Translations under genes and position numbers: made by a program
The notes under the pieces: generated by a model
What the model saw: the letters and a program-made list of their open reading frames with translations, nothing else
What the model was told of the DNA's origin: nothing
Databases searched by the model: none
Shown here: one piece after another, positions 1-8,444 of the stretch
Layout: each line of letters begins with the position of its first letter
Numbering within the stretch: the first letter of the stretch is position 1
DNA from: Lachnospiraceae bacterium
GTDB taxonomy: Bacteria > Bacillota > Clostridia > Lachnospirales > Lachnospiraceae
DNA length: 64,000 nucleotides
NCBI GenBank assembly: GCA_902363665.1
Contig: CABJAW010000002.1
Coordinates: forward strand, 186,001-250,000
Direction: 5' to 3'

Positions 1-2
1 TT

Positions 3-884
3 TTACAGTTGCGGATAAATCTCCTCAAAGATCGCCTTCGTCAGCACATCTGAATCACGGCACTCTGACACGAGGCTGATGACTGCATTTTTCTCCCTGC
101 AGATGATCGAGAGCTGGCAGTACTTGCCGTCCGCGCGGAACGTGCCCTCCGGGCCGCCCCAGAACAGGTAACCATAACCATAAGAATCCAGGTTGTTTTC
201 CACCTGCTTCTTCGTGCTCTCCATGATCCATTCTTCCGGAAGCAGCTGTCTGCCGTTCCAGCAGCCCTTCTGCAGATACAGGAGACCGAGTTTATGCAGT
301 TCGGACAGAGTCAGGAACAGCCCTCCTGCGCCAAAGCTCAGTCCCATTGGATCACACTCCCAGGTCGGGCGGCGAATGCCAAGCGGCCGGAAGAGACGCG
401 GCATCAGATAGTCTACAAGGTCACGGCATCCGCTTCTTCGCTGCACAAGAATGCCTGCCAGATACGGGCCGACGTTGTTGTATACAAAGTGCGTGCCCGG
501 CTCATAGACGAACGGGATCGCCAGAGACATCTTTACCCAGTCCTCTTCTTCGTACTGCGGACGCTGCGCACCCATCAGATTTCCATTTTCCTGTCCGAGG
601 CACATCGTCAGCAGATCCTTTACGGTCGCTTTCGCCAGATTTTCGCTGACCTCCTCCGGCAGATCGTCCGCAAATGCATCCACCAGCTTTTCATCCAAAG
701 AAATGAGGCCCTCCTGCACCGCGAATCCTACTGCGCATGAAGTAAAGCTCTTGGATGCCGAATAAACATTACGGCGGCATTCCTCGTCCCAAAGATATTT
801 TGCCTTCTCCTCTCCATCCTGTGTCACTACCACACCAAGTACGCCGAGCGTACCGGCTTTTTCCTTAAAACCTTCTAAATTCAT
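3..884 (-). CDS. Serine hydrolase, class C beta-lactamase-like family
   Basis: A 293-residue protein of the beta-lactamase-related serine hydrolase family (penicillin-binding-protein fold). The catalytic S-x-x-K motif is visible at S42-K45 (SASK) and the Y-x-N motif at Y135-N137. No signal peptide is seen, so it probably acts in the cytoplasm as an esterase, amidase or peptidase; the substrate cannot be read from sequence. The start has a good RBS (AAGGAG). The stop lies at the window edge but is complete. A terminator hairpin separates it from the sugar ABC genes upstream, so it is only partly linked to that operon. Confidence 0.8.
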   Translation of the reverse strand: MNLEGFKEKAGTLGVLGVVVTQDGEEKAKYLWDEECRRNVYSASKSFTSCAVGFAVQEGLISLDEKLVDAFADDLPEEVSENLAKATVKDLLTMCLGQENGNLMGAQRPQYEEEDWVKMSLAIPFVYEPGTHFVYNNVGPYLAGILVQRRSGCRDLVDYLMPRLFRPLGIRRPTWECDPMGLSFGAGGLFLTLSELHKLGLLYLQKGCWNGRQLLPEEWIMESTKKQVENNLDSYGYGYLFWGGPEGTFRADGKYCQLSIICREKNAVISLVSECRDSDVLTKAIFEEIYPQL

Positions 885-908
885 ATGGAATCTCCTTTCC
901 TATACAAA

Positions 909-936
909 AAGTCCTCCGCCATACGGCGAAGGACTT
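909..936 (-). terminator. Rho-independent terminator after the CUT1 operon
   Basis: Read on the minus strand, AAGTCCT and CGCC arms fold back on GGCG and AGGACTT around a three-base loop, followed by a T-rich stretch. It lies just after the last permease stop and before the serine hydrolase RBS. Confidence 0.75.
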
Positions 937-963
937 GGCTTACTACAGTAAAACAATATTTTC

Positions 964-1788
964 TCACGCCTTCGTTCCCGTAAACGCAATACCCTCAATG
1001 AACTGTTTCTGGAATACTGCAAACATGATAACCAGCGGCAGGATTGCCATAACAGAGCCGGCCATCATCGTCGGATAATCGGTGGAATACTGTCCCTGCA
1101 GGTTTGCAAGTGCTGCAGCCAGCGTCGTCTTGTCGGTCGACGGGTTGACTACGAGCGGCCACATCAGGTCGTTCCATGCCAGACGCACCGTGATGATCGC
1201 CAGTGTGATGAGACCCGGTTTTACAAGCGGGAGCATGATCTTGTAAAAGATCTGGAAGTAATTGCAGCCGTCAAGCTTTGCCGCATCCTCCAGCTCCTTC
1301 GGCAGTGACATGAAGAACTGCCGCATCAGGAATGTTCCATATGCAGAAAACAGATTCGGCAGGAACAGAGCCGGGATCGTGTTCAGAAGACCCATTTTCT
1401 GGATCATCAGATACTGTGGAAGAATGAACAGCGTGGACGGGATCATCAGCACGGAAAGACAGGTCACAAAGATCACATTTCTTCCTGGGAACTTGATACA
1501 ACCGAATGCATAACCCGCCATTGAGCACATGAACAGCTGCGCAGCTACCGTCACGATCGCAGAAATAATCGTATTTTTGTAAGCAGACAGAAACGGAAGC
1601 TTGTCAAATACGTTCTTAAATGTCGTCAGATCCCAGTGACTTGGGAAAATGATCGGCGGCACACGGATTGCCTCGTTCTGTGTTTTAAATGCCGTGAGCA
1701 CCATCCAGGCAAACGGCAGAATCATGATAAAAGACCCCAAAATCAGTATCAGATGTACGAACAGGTGTCTTGAATTTTTTTCTTTCAT
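964..1788 (-). CDS. Carbohydrate ABC transporter permease (MalG/AraQ type)
   Basis: Integral membrane subunit of a CUT1-type sugar importer, 274 residues, the usual length. Several hydrophobic helices are visible, the first at about residues 10-30. The EAA-type cytoplasmic loop that contacts the ATPase is seen near residues 165-185 (ELEDAAKLDGCNYFQIF). It follows the MalF-type permease by 28 bases and is last in the operon before a terminator. No ATPase gene is present in the operon; as is common for CUT1 systems in Firmicutes, a shared MsmK-type ATPase encoded elsewhere probably drives it (inference). Confidence 0.9.
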   Translation of the reverse strand: MKEKNSRHLFVHLILILGSFIMILPFAWMVLTAFKTQNEAIRVPPIIFPSHWDLTTFKNVFDKLPFLSAYKNTIISAIVTVAAQLFMCSMAGYAFGCIKFPGRNVIFVTCLSVLMIPSTLFILPQYLMIQKMGLLNTIPALFLPNLFSAYGTFLMRQFFMSLPKELEDAAKLDGCNYFQIFYKIMLPLVKPGLITLAIITVRLAWNDLMWPLVVNPSTDKTTLAAALANLQGQYSTDYPTMMAGSVMAILPLVIMFAVFQKQFIEGIAFTGTKA

Positions 1789-1816
1789 TTTCTACTCCTT
1801 CCTGTGATGACGCGCA

Positions 1817-2722
1817 TCAGTCGTAATTTACCCATTTCTTCTGTCCGATCATCTGCAGCAGCGTGATAAACATGATGATCACGAACAGCAGCATTGCGAT
1901 CGCGCAGGCATAACCCTTGTTGCCCAGCTCAAACGCGTTGCGGTAGAAGTACATAACGACACTCTGCGTGTTTTCCAGAACAACCGTATTCTTTCCGATC
2001 ATCATGAAGATTGTATCGAAGATCTGGAATGCACCGATCAGTCCGGTGATCAGAATGAAGAACAGTGACGGAGTAACCAGTGGAAGCGTGATGTTGAAAA
2101 ATTTTGCAACAACGCCTGCGCCGTCGATCTCAGCTGCCTCATAGTACGTCGGGGAAATGCCCTGGATACCGGCCAGAAGGATGATCATGTTGTAACCGAG
2201 GCTGCCCCAGATCGAGACAACGATGATCGAATACGGAGCGATCGCCGGGTTCGTCACCCACTGCTGCCCCTTGATTCCGAACAGGCCAAGGATGTAGTTG
2301 ATCAGACCGAAGTCACCGTTGTACATCCACTTCCACACTGCTGCGATCGCAGTTGCCATCGTAACGTACGGCAGGAAATAGATGACACGGTAAATGCCGC
2401 GTCCCTTCAGGTTTTTCGTATTCAGGAGCACCGCCAGCAGAAGGGAAAGAATAATCGTCACCGGGACGGTAAAGATTACATACCGGAACGTGTTGTACAG
2501 CGTATGCCACAGAGACTCATCGGTCGTCAGCTTCTTATAGTTCGCAAGCCCGCACCATTTCGATACGTTGAACGCACCGATCGTCTTGAAACTGTTTACC
2601 AGCGTATCAAAGAACGGATAAATGTAAAAAACAGCAAGTCCGATGACTACCGGCGCGATCATCAGATATCCCCACATCCACTGTCTTCTCCTTATGCTGG
2701 AAACCTTTTTTTTCTTTGTCAT
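1817..2722 (-). CDS. Carbohydrate ABC transporter permease (MalF/UgpA type)
   Basis: Partner membrane subunit of the CUT1 importer. The start was set at the ATG at 2722, preceded by GGAGGT, giving 301 residues; the open frame extends 43 codons further upstream but without an RBS. A basic N-terminus leads into a first helix at about residues 15-37, and the EAA loop is seen around residues 205-225 (TYYEAAEIDGAG). It lies 28 bases ahead of the second permease and 270 bases after the binding protein gene; that gap holds two strong hairpins that probably lower permease expression relative to the binding protein. Confidence 0.9.
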   Translation of the reverse strand: MTKKKKVSSIRRRQWMWGYLMIAPVVIGLAVFYIYPFFDTLVNSFKTIGAFNVSKWCGLANYKKLTTDESLWHTLYNTFRYVIFTVPVTIILSLLLAVLLNTKNLKGRGIYRVIYFLPYVTMATAIAAVWKWMYNGDFGLINYILGLFGIKGQQWVTNPAIAPYSIIVVSIWGSLGYNMIILLAGIQGISPTYYEAAEIDGAGVVAKFFNITLPLVTPSLFFILITGLIGAFQIFDTIFMMIGKNTVVLENTQSVVMYFYRNAFELGNKGYACAIAMLLFVIIMFITLLQMIGQKKWVNYD

Positions 2723-2797
2723 TTGCCTACCTCCAGACATTTTACAACCGAGCCTCCGGCGAGAAATGCGCTTCAGACTGCGGTCCGGATAAATGCA

Positions 2798-2900
2798 AAA
2801 ATGCGTCATTCCGAAACACCCTTGTTTCACCCTCTCCCAGGTATTTTCCAATACGCTCCTGAGCGAAGTATTAAGAGATACCTTCGGAATAACGCATTTT
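2798..2900 (-). other. Long-range inverted repeat between binding protein and permease genes
   Basis: Two 18-base arms at 2798-2815 and 2883-2900 are complementary with one mismatch (AAAATGCGT.. with ..ACGCATTTT). In the mRNA they would form a long stem 5' of the permease gene. Likely an intercistronic stability or attenuation structure. Confidence 0.55.
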
Positions 2901-2921
2901 GTAACAGTACTACCTTATAAG

Positions 2922-2955
2922 AGCGGGGCGCTGCCGGATTTCACAGCGCCCCGCT
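2922..2955 (-). terminator. GC-rich hairpin after the binding protein gene
   Basis: A perfect 12-bp stem (AGCGGGGCGCTG with CAGCGCCCCGCT) around a 10-base loop, 38 bases past the binding protein stop. The T run is weak, so partial termination or 3' end protection is more likely than a full stop, matching the usual excess of binding protein over permease. Confidence 0.65.
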
Positions 2956-2992
2956 GTCTGAGGAACCCTGAACGGTCCCGTTTTCTTATTTT

Positions 2993-4252
2993 TTACTGCT
3001 GTGCAAGTGCCTCGTTCATCTCAGCAGTTGCGTCTGCGCAGGCTTCCTCAACGGTCTTATCCTTGTTGAATGCAGCGTAAACCTCATCGTACATCGGAGT
3101 CATCCATGCAGATGTGTTCATGGTTGCCGGATAAGCATAGGAGTAATCTACCATATTCATGAATGCCTGCAGGTTGTAATTCTTGTTGGAATCAACCCAG
3201 ATACTCTGGCAGTCAGTTCTTGCAGAAATATCAATTCCTGACTCTGCCTGCATTGTCATTGCTTCCTTGCCGCCAAGGAATTCCACGAATTTAGCAGCTG
3301 CTTCCTGATTTGCAGACTGGGAATAAATCACGTTGCCAAGACCATGGATTACGCATGCCTTCTTGCCATCTACGCTCGGAAGCTCTACACAGTCAAATTT
3401 GTCTGCGAACTCTTCGTCTGCCATGAATCCGGACAGAGAATAGGAGCCGCCGAACATCATTGCTACCTTACCGGAACGGAACATATCGCTCAGACCGGTA
3501 TCATTGAGCTGTGCGTAGGTCGGAGAAACGCCCTCGTCAAGCAGGTCAACCCAGCACTGGATACCCTTCTGGGTATTCGGATCATCAAATCCGGATGCGG
3601 TCTTATCCTCATTTAAGATCTCGCCGCCGAACATTGCTACGGTATTGTACCAGCCAGCCTGCTCATCAAGCTGAAGTGCCGTACCGTAAACGCCATTGTC
3701 TGCGTCTGTCAGCTGCTTTGCGATGCTTACATAATCATCCCATGTCCAGTCCGTTGTCGGATATGCAACGCCTGCATTATCAAACAGCTCTTTGTTGTAA
3801 TATACAGCGATGGTATCGAAGCCCTTCGGCATGCCGTACCATACACCGTTATCAGAATACATATCTACCAGGCTCTCCGGGAAATCTGCCTTGGAAGCAA
3901 CCTCAGAATCACCGATTGCATCGTCAAGGCTTGCAAGCATGCCGCCCTGTGCATACATAGCAAAGTGCGGTGCATTCATCCAGAACACATCCGGTGCACT
4001 TCCGCCGGTAGCAGAGGTCTCAAGCGTGGTCCAGTAATCCTTCCACGGTGTTACCTCGATCTCTACCTTGATGCCCGGGTTCTCTTCCTCGAACTTGTCT
4101 GCGATCTCACGCAGTGCAGCCTTCTGGTTGTCATCCCAGATACCATAGCGGAGTGTAACATCTCCGTCAGATGCTCCTGCAACAATGCCGAAGCCTGCCA
4201 TGCCGGAAACCATCATCAGTGCGCTCAGCGCCATACATAACTTTCTTTTCAT
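2993..4252 (-). CDS. Sugar ABC transporter substrate-binding protein (family 1)
   Basis: Extracellular solute-binding protein family 1, 419 residues, that captures a sugar or oligosaccharide for the two permeases downstream. The N-terminus is a secretion signal (MKRKLC... ending near AGAS at about residue 28). No lipobox cysteine follows, so lipid anchoring is not evident. The mature protein opens with the typical LRYGIWDDNQKAALREIADKF-like start, where the family has sheet 1 and helix 1. A near-consensus promoter lies directly upstream, so the gene can be transcribed apart from the enzymes before it. Confidence 0.9.
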   Translation of the reverse strand: MKRKLCMALSALMMVSGMAGFGIVAGASDGDVTLRYGIWDDNQKAALREIADKFEEENPGIKVEIEVTPWKDYWTTLETSATGGSAPDVFWMNAPHFAMYAQGGMLASLDDAIGDSEVASKADFPESLVDMYSDNGVWYGMPKGFDTIAVYYNKELFDNAGVAYPTTDWTWDDYVSIAKQLTDADNGVYGTALQLDEQAGWYNTVAMFGGEILNEDKTASGFDDPNTQKGIQCWVDLLDEGVSPTYAQLNDTGLSDMFRSGKVAMMFGGSYSLSGFMADEEFADKFDCVELPSVDGKKACVIHGLGNVIYSQSANQEAAAKFVEFLGGKEAMTMQAESGIDISARTDCQSIWVDSNKNYNLQAFMNMVDYSYAYPATMNTSAWMTPMYDEVYAAFNKDKTVEEACADATAEMNEALAQQ

Positions 4253-4354
4253 AAGTGGATCCTCCTTATTGTTCGGTCAGCCGTCTCCGGCTGCCATTTA
4301 TCTTTTAATGCAGCCACACACATACTGCACAAAAAATCACATCACACGCTGGAT

Positions 4355-4383
4355 ATTATAGGCGTATTACCAGTGTTTGTCAA
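4355..4383 (-). promoter_or_regulatory. Sigma-A promoter for the binding protein/permease genes
   Basis: On the minus strand a perfect TTGACA (4383-4378) and perfect TATAAT (4360-4355) are 17 bases apart, about 100 bases before the binding protein start. Confidence 0.85.
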
Positions 4384-4403
4384 TAACACAAAGACATTCG
4401 TTT

Positions 4404-6290
4404 TTATTCCGTGTACCCGCATCTAATCTCATACGTGCCGTCATGGAAATTCACACGCACACGCGTGCCATCCGCAAAAATGCTCTCCTGCTTTTTCGGA
4501 TCTCCATCCAGGATACGGTGCGCTTTCAGTTCGCAGTACGCCACCTTTTCGTGGAGAGATGCAACTGTCTGGCAGCGCTTCATATGCTCTTCCATCGCAA
4601 GGGAAGCCCCGTCATACGCTCCGTCCGTACCCTCATAGGCACCAAGACGTACCAGATACGGTGCTCCACCGTTTAACAGCGCATAAAGCATATAATCTTC
4701 CGTTTCGTGCTTCTCCATCATCCACGGCTCCACAACGCAGTCGTGATAAACCAGATTGAACAGCGGCACCGGAATTCCCTTTTTCGGAGCACCCGGCTGG
4801 CGCAGCATAAAATCATACGGTGCGTAGTGGCAGAAGACAAGGCTGTCCATGCTCCAGTCAGAAACCTCCTCAGAGCTCGGCAGGATACCGTTTGCCGTCA
4901 GATAATCGAAGCAGCGCTTCCGGTATTCGTAGCATTCTCTGCGGCTCATGCGATGGCGCGGATTTGCACATTCCTCCCCCTCGTTGCACGTAAACACATC
5001 CAGATATGCCCCGTCAAGCGGAATGTAGTTTTCAAACAGACGGTTAAAATTGCGCTTTACATAATAAAGTGCCTGCGATGCACACAGATAGGACTGCAGT
5101 CCGCCCGCCCATTTTGCATGGGTATAATGGCTTCCGTCCACGCTCTGCACTGCATATTCTTCCTCATAGGAGGGTGCATCATGATAATAGTCACGGTACT
5201 GGTCATGAATCCCAAAGTAACCGCCGACCTCGTGCATCGTCTCTGCCAGGGATCTCATGCCGTCCCATCCGCCGGCCTCCTCACAGGCCGGAAAATAATC
5301 CGGATGACGATTGTCATAGCCAGGCTCTGCCCAGCCATCCAGATGCAGATACATCTTTCCTGCTCCCTGCTCATGAAGCCTGCGAATCATTTTCTCCCGG
5401 TCCGCAAACGAAGTCAGACGGCCGTTTTTCTCCGGATGCTCGTGATTATAGAATTCCGATGCCGGATTCGTGCTCGATTTGATGCCGAAGTGGACAAATT
5501 CCGCTCCGATCAGATGCTTCACTCCCGGATTGCGGATCTCTTTTTCCCGCAGCGTCACAAGATGTCCCGTCTCTTTTACGTATTCACGATATTCCTTACA
5601 CAGATCGTTGTAATCGCATTTTTCAAAAAAGCTGAAGCGCAGCACCCGGCGGTAATCCATCTTTCCAAGGCTCGGCTCCCACCAGGCTCCGGCATGCGTA
5701 TAATTACCGTCTGCCGGATGATCGACCCAGATCCCACCGTTCCACGGGGTCTGTGCGATCGCGATGTAGCCGTTTTTGTCCCTTACCTGTCCGAACCACG
5801 GCATGTAAGCCCCTGCGGTCAGGAACATTCCGTCAAAGACGAGTGCCTTTAATTCCTGCGGCCACGTATTTGGCACCAGCAGCCCCTGCTCCTCCGGAAT
5901 CAATGTGTACCAGTCATCACTTGCCTGCCGAAACTCCATTGCGCCCGGCCAGAATACCTTTGCGATCTGCTCCTCGCCGTCTGAAAGTGGAATCCACTCA
6001 AACCAGAAATCTCCGGTTGTCTCCTCCAGCCATACGTACGTCTCAAATGCCAGATTCGCGCTCTTTTCAAATCCCTCATAGTGGCTCAGGATACCGCTGC
6101 CCACGCCGTTTTCGATCATTTTATGTTCCTTTACGGATGCTTCGTCAAACCGGATCACCTCTCCGTTTTTCAGAAGAAGATACGGATGGTAGCCTTCCTG
6201 CCAGCTCCAGAGTATCTCCTTTGCCGCCACTGAAAAATGCAGTGTTTTCTCATCAAAGAGCAGCTGCAGCTGCTGTGTCGTTATCTTCAA
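4404..6290 (-). CDS. Putative glycoside hydrolase (TIM-barrel type, family uncertain)
   Basis: A 628-residue protein without signal peptide. The N-terminal third looks beta-rich; the middle resembles a glycosidase barrel with segments such as YLHLDGW (about residue 315), GYFGIHDQYRDYY, AYLDVFTC and LPSSEEVSDW, placing Asp and Glu at positions that would suit a retaining nucleophile and acid/base. It is distantly reminiscent of GH101/DUF5696-type enzymes, but I cannot assign a family. The start is a TTG with RBS GGTGG; no ATG fits. It sits between a sugar isomerase and the sugar ABC genes, so it probably cleaves the imported glycoside inside the cell (inference). Confidence 0.6.
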   Translation of the reverse strand: MKITTQQLQLLFDEKTLHFSVAAKEILWSWQEGYHPYLLLKNGEVIRFDEASVKEHKMIENGVGSGILSHYEGFEKSANLAFETYVWLEETTGDFWFEWIPLSDGEEQIAKVFWPGAMEFRQASDDWYTLIPEEQGLLVPNTWPQELKALVFDGMFLTAGAYMPWFGQVRDKNGYIAIAQTPWNGGIWVDHPADGNYTHAGAWWEPSLGKMDYRRVLRFSFFEKCDYNDLCKEYREYVKETGHLVTLREKEIRNPGVKHLIGAEFVHFGIKSSTNPASEFYNHEHPEKNGRLTSFADREKMIRRLHEQGAGKMYLHLDGWAEPGYDNRHPDYFPACEEAGGWDGMRSLAETMHEVGGYFGIHDQYRDYYHDAPSYEEEYAVQSVDGSHYTHAKWAGGLQSYLCASQALYYVKRNFNRLFENYIPLDGAYLDVFTCNEGEECANPRHRMSRRECYEYRKRCFDYLTANGILPSSEEVSDWSMDSLVFCHYAPYDFMLRQPGAPKKGIPVPLFNLVYHDCVVEPWMMEKHETEDYMLYALLNGGAPYLVRLGAYEGTDGAYDGASLAMEEHMKRCQTVASLHEKVAYCELKAHRILDGDPKKQESIFADGTRVRVNFHDGTYEIRCGYTE

Positions 6291-6318
6291 AATCCGTCAC
6301 CACCTTTTCTTCCTGTAT

Positions 6319-7149
6319 TTATTCCAGTCCGCTGATGATTTCATCGAGCATCTTCTTTGCCATCTGAATGTCCTTCTTCTGCTGCTCACCGGTGATCTCA
6401 CGCTCGATTGTGATATCTCCGTCATAGCCAAGCTCATGCAGCTTCTTTAAAAATACCGGGAAGTTTACCTTTCCCTCGCCAAGCGCCACCTCGTCTCCGA
6501 GCTCTCTTCCGTCGGTCGGATACAGGCCGTCCTTGCCGTGCACACCGCGGACGTATTTTCCGAATACATCAAGAGAATCGACCGGATTTGCCTTGCCGTA
6601 CATGATCAGGTTGGCCGGGTCAAGGTTGATTCCCACATTGTCAAATCCGATGTCCTGCATTACACGAAGCAGTGTGACCGGAGTCTCCTGACCGGTCTCA
6701 AACAGGAAATACTGGCCGTTCTGCTTGCACTTTCTTGCAAGATACTTCAGGGCTGTGATGATCTCCGGATATTTCGGATCATGCGGATTTTCCGGCATGT
6801 AGCCTGCATGTGTCACAAGATCTGTTACACCAAGCTCCTTTGCAAAATCAGAGCCCTGCACCAGCATCTCGATGCGCTTGAAGCGGTATGCTTCCGGCAC
6901 GAGTCCCAGCGTATCCTGTCCCTCGTAAAAGTTCCAGAAACGCGGGCCTTCCCAGCCGCACCATACGGCTGAAATCTCAATGCCCTCATCCTCACAGATT
7001 TTCTTTACCTCTGCCGCATGCTCTGCATCAAGCACGCTTCTGTCCCAGCAGACCAGCTGGCAGCTGTTCATTCCCATTTCCTTTAACTGACGGAACGAAT
7101 CCACCAGATCCGCTCCCTTAAAATAATCAATCGTACATCCTACTCTCAT
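6319..7149 (-). CDS. Sugar phosphate isomerase/epimerase (AP endonuclease 2-type TIM barrel)
   Basis: A 276-residue protein of the xylose-isomerase-like TIM-barrel family, which isomerises or epimerises sugars or inositol derivatives with a divalent metal. Metal-ligand segments visible include LVTHAGYMP, FETGQE, GINLDPANL, GVHGKDG and ITIEREI at the C-terminus. The start at 7149 has RBS GGAGGAG; a start 12 codons upstream would lie inside the preceding gene without an RBS. It overlaps the oxidoreductase gene by 4 bases (ATGA), so the two are translationally coupled and probably act in sequence on the same substrate. Confidence 0.85.
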   Translation of the reverse strand: MRVGCTIDYFKGADLVDSFRQLKEMGMNSCQLVCWDRSVLDAEHAAEVKKICEDEGIEISAVWCGWEGPRFWNFYEGQDTLGLVPEAYRFKRIEMLVQGSDFAKELGVTDLVTHAGYMPENPHDPKYPEIITALKYLARKCKQNGQYFLFETGQETPVTLLRVMQDIGFDNVGINLDPANLIMYGKANPVDSLDVFGKYVRGVHGKDGLYPTDGRELGDEVALGEGKVNFPVFLKKLHELGYDGDITIEREITGEQQKKDIQMAKKMLDEIISGLE

Positions 7150-8186
7150 GACTTCTCCTCCACGTATTTCTTTGCCAGTTCCCATTCCTTCAGCGCGTAT
7201 TTTACGGATGCAAGGCCTTCCTCAAGCGATGCGATGTCCGGATTTTTTCCTTCCTTCCGGCACTGATAGAAATACTGGATCTCAGTGTAATACGGACCGA
7301 ATGTCGAGATGTTCAGCCCCTGCATACCGCCCTCAAGGCTGAAAGCCTCTTTTACGTCCGGCTTCTCCACCGTACCGTCTGCATGGTATACCTTTAAGGT
7401 ATCCGGTTTCTCACGGCCGTCAAAGACAACATCGGCCTGCTCAAACTGCGCGTAAAAACGCGGGCAGAACGGAAGTGCGGCCGATTCCGCCCACAGTCCC
7501 TCTGCGCTGACCGGTGCATCCACGCCGTTAAATATATAATTTGTAATGATCTGATTCACCATACCGCTTGCATACGCCGTTGCCGTGCAGGACATTTCCT
7601 TCGGATCTCCAAACGTATATCTCAGGAAATCAAGGTCATGGATATGCAGATCCAGTACTACCGATCCGCTCTTTTCCTCATCATGGAACCAGTCCTCATA
7701 GCCCCAGGTCACATTGCCGCTAAGGCGCTGCATGGACAGGGATTTCAGCTTTCCGAATGTCTGATTTTTGTATGCTTCTCTTAAATAACGGTACTCCGGG
7801 AAGAAACGTACGACCTGTCCGACCATAACTGATACGTGATTTGCTTCCTTCGCCGCAAGCATCCGCTCACAGTCCTCTTCCTTTAAACACGCCGGCTTCT
7901 CCACCAGCACGTCAATTCCTTTATTCATCGCCTGAATTGCCAGCTCTGCATGCTTATAGCTCGGCACACAGATATGTACCGCGTCAAGCTGCTCCTTTTC
8001 CAGAAGCTCAGCGCCCTCCGCATAAATCGTGGCCTCCGGCCACTCCTCTTTTGCTCTCTTCTGATATTTTTCCTGCAGATCTGCGATGGCCACTACCTGA
8101 AGATCCATCTCCTCTGCCAGACTTTTCAGTGCCTTCACATGGGTAAAGCCCATTCCGCCGACACCGATCACTCCTACTCTTGTCAT
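7146..8186 (-). CDS. Gfo/Idh/MocA family NAD(P)-dependent oxidoreductase
   Basis: A 346-residue dehydrogenase. The N-terminal Rossmann fold carries the dinucleotide motif GVIGVGGMGFTH; the conserved EKPAC segment that holds the catalytic Lys follows at about residue 95; the C-terminal part is the usual mixed sheet with LDLHIHDLDFLRY at about residue 180. The start was set at 8186 by RBS AGGAGGAGA; the frame extends 31 codons further into a repeat element. It is the first gene of a carbohydrate operon, so it probably oxidises or reduces a sugar, a sugar acid or inositol; the exact substrate is unknown. Confidence 0.87.
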   Translation of the reverse strand: MTRVGVIGVGGMGFTHVKALKSLAEEMDLQVVAIADLQEKYQKRAKEEWPEATIYAEGAELLEKEQLDAVHICVPSYKHAELAIQAMNKGIDVLVEKPACLKEEDCERMLAAKEANHVSVMVGQVVRFFPEYRYLREAYKNQTFGKLKSLSMQRLSGNVTWGYEDWFHDEEKSGSVVLDLHIHDLDFLRYTFGDPKEMSCTATAYASGMVNQIITNYIFNGVDAPVSAEGLWAESAALPFCPRFYAQFEQADVVFDGREKPDTLKVYHADGTVEKPDVKEAFSLEGGMQGLNISTFGPYYTEIQYFYQCRKEGKNPDIASLEEGLASVKYALKEWELAKKYVEEKS

Positions 8187-8240
8187 GTCTTCTCCTCCTG
8201 TCTGCCAGAACATATCAAAAAAATAACTGAAGCTTTTGTA

Positions 8241-8280
8241 AAGCGGCCATTCGCAATCCGCTTCGCGACCTGCGTTCAAA
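8241..8280. repeat. Palindromic repeat, module 1 plus half of module 4
   Basis: Core AAGCGG..CATTCGCA..ATCCGCTT (8241-8263) is the hairpin module seen about a dozen times in this window. It is followed by GCGACCTGCGTTCAAAT, which also ends the copy at 42236-42300. Confidence 0.8.
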
Positions 8281-8318
8281 TATGCTCTGCTGTGTAGTCG
8301 TGTTGTAAATCCCCCTCT

Positions 8319-8347
8319 ACTTTATCACACGTTCACAAATTTGTCAT
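8319..8347 (-). promoter_or_regulatory. Promoter of the oxidoreductase/isomerase/hydrolase operon
   Basis: Minus strand ATGACA (8347-8342) and TAAAGT (8324-8319) are 17 bases apart. The leader to the first gene is about 125 bases and contains a palindromic repeat. Confidence 0.6.
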
Positions 8348-8353
8348 TCGGAA

Positions 8354-8365
8354 ATAAACGTTTAT
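8354..8365. promoter_or_regulatory. Candidate LacI-family operator (ATAAACGTTTAT)
   Basis: A perfect 12-bp palindrome with the central CG typical of LacI-family operators, 6 bases upstream of the -35 box. No lacI-type gene lies in the window, so a distant regulator such as a CcpA-like or sugar-specific protein is inferred. Confidence 0.4.
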
Positions 8366-8380
8366 AAGGATAAATGTACA

Positions 8381-8424
8381 AAAAAATACGCGGAGGGCTG
8401 TGCATTGTCCCTCGCGTATTTTTT
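8381..8424 (-). terminator. Terminator of the fibronectin-type protein gene
   Basis: AAAAAATACGCG and GAGGG pair with CCCTC and CGCGTATTTTTT; the A/T flanks make it active in both directions. It ends the gene at 8445. Confidence 0.8.
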
Positions 8425-8444
8425 ATTGTTCTTTCTTTCTGTTT

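Noticed and set aside
4707..5852. A 381-codon frame opposite the putative glycoside hydrolase
   Set aside because: Antisense shadow, Arg/His/Cys-rich composition without any family pattern.
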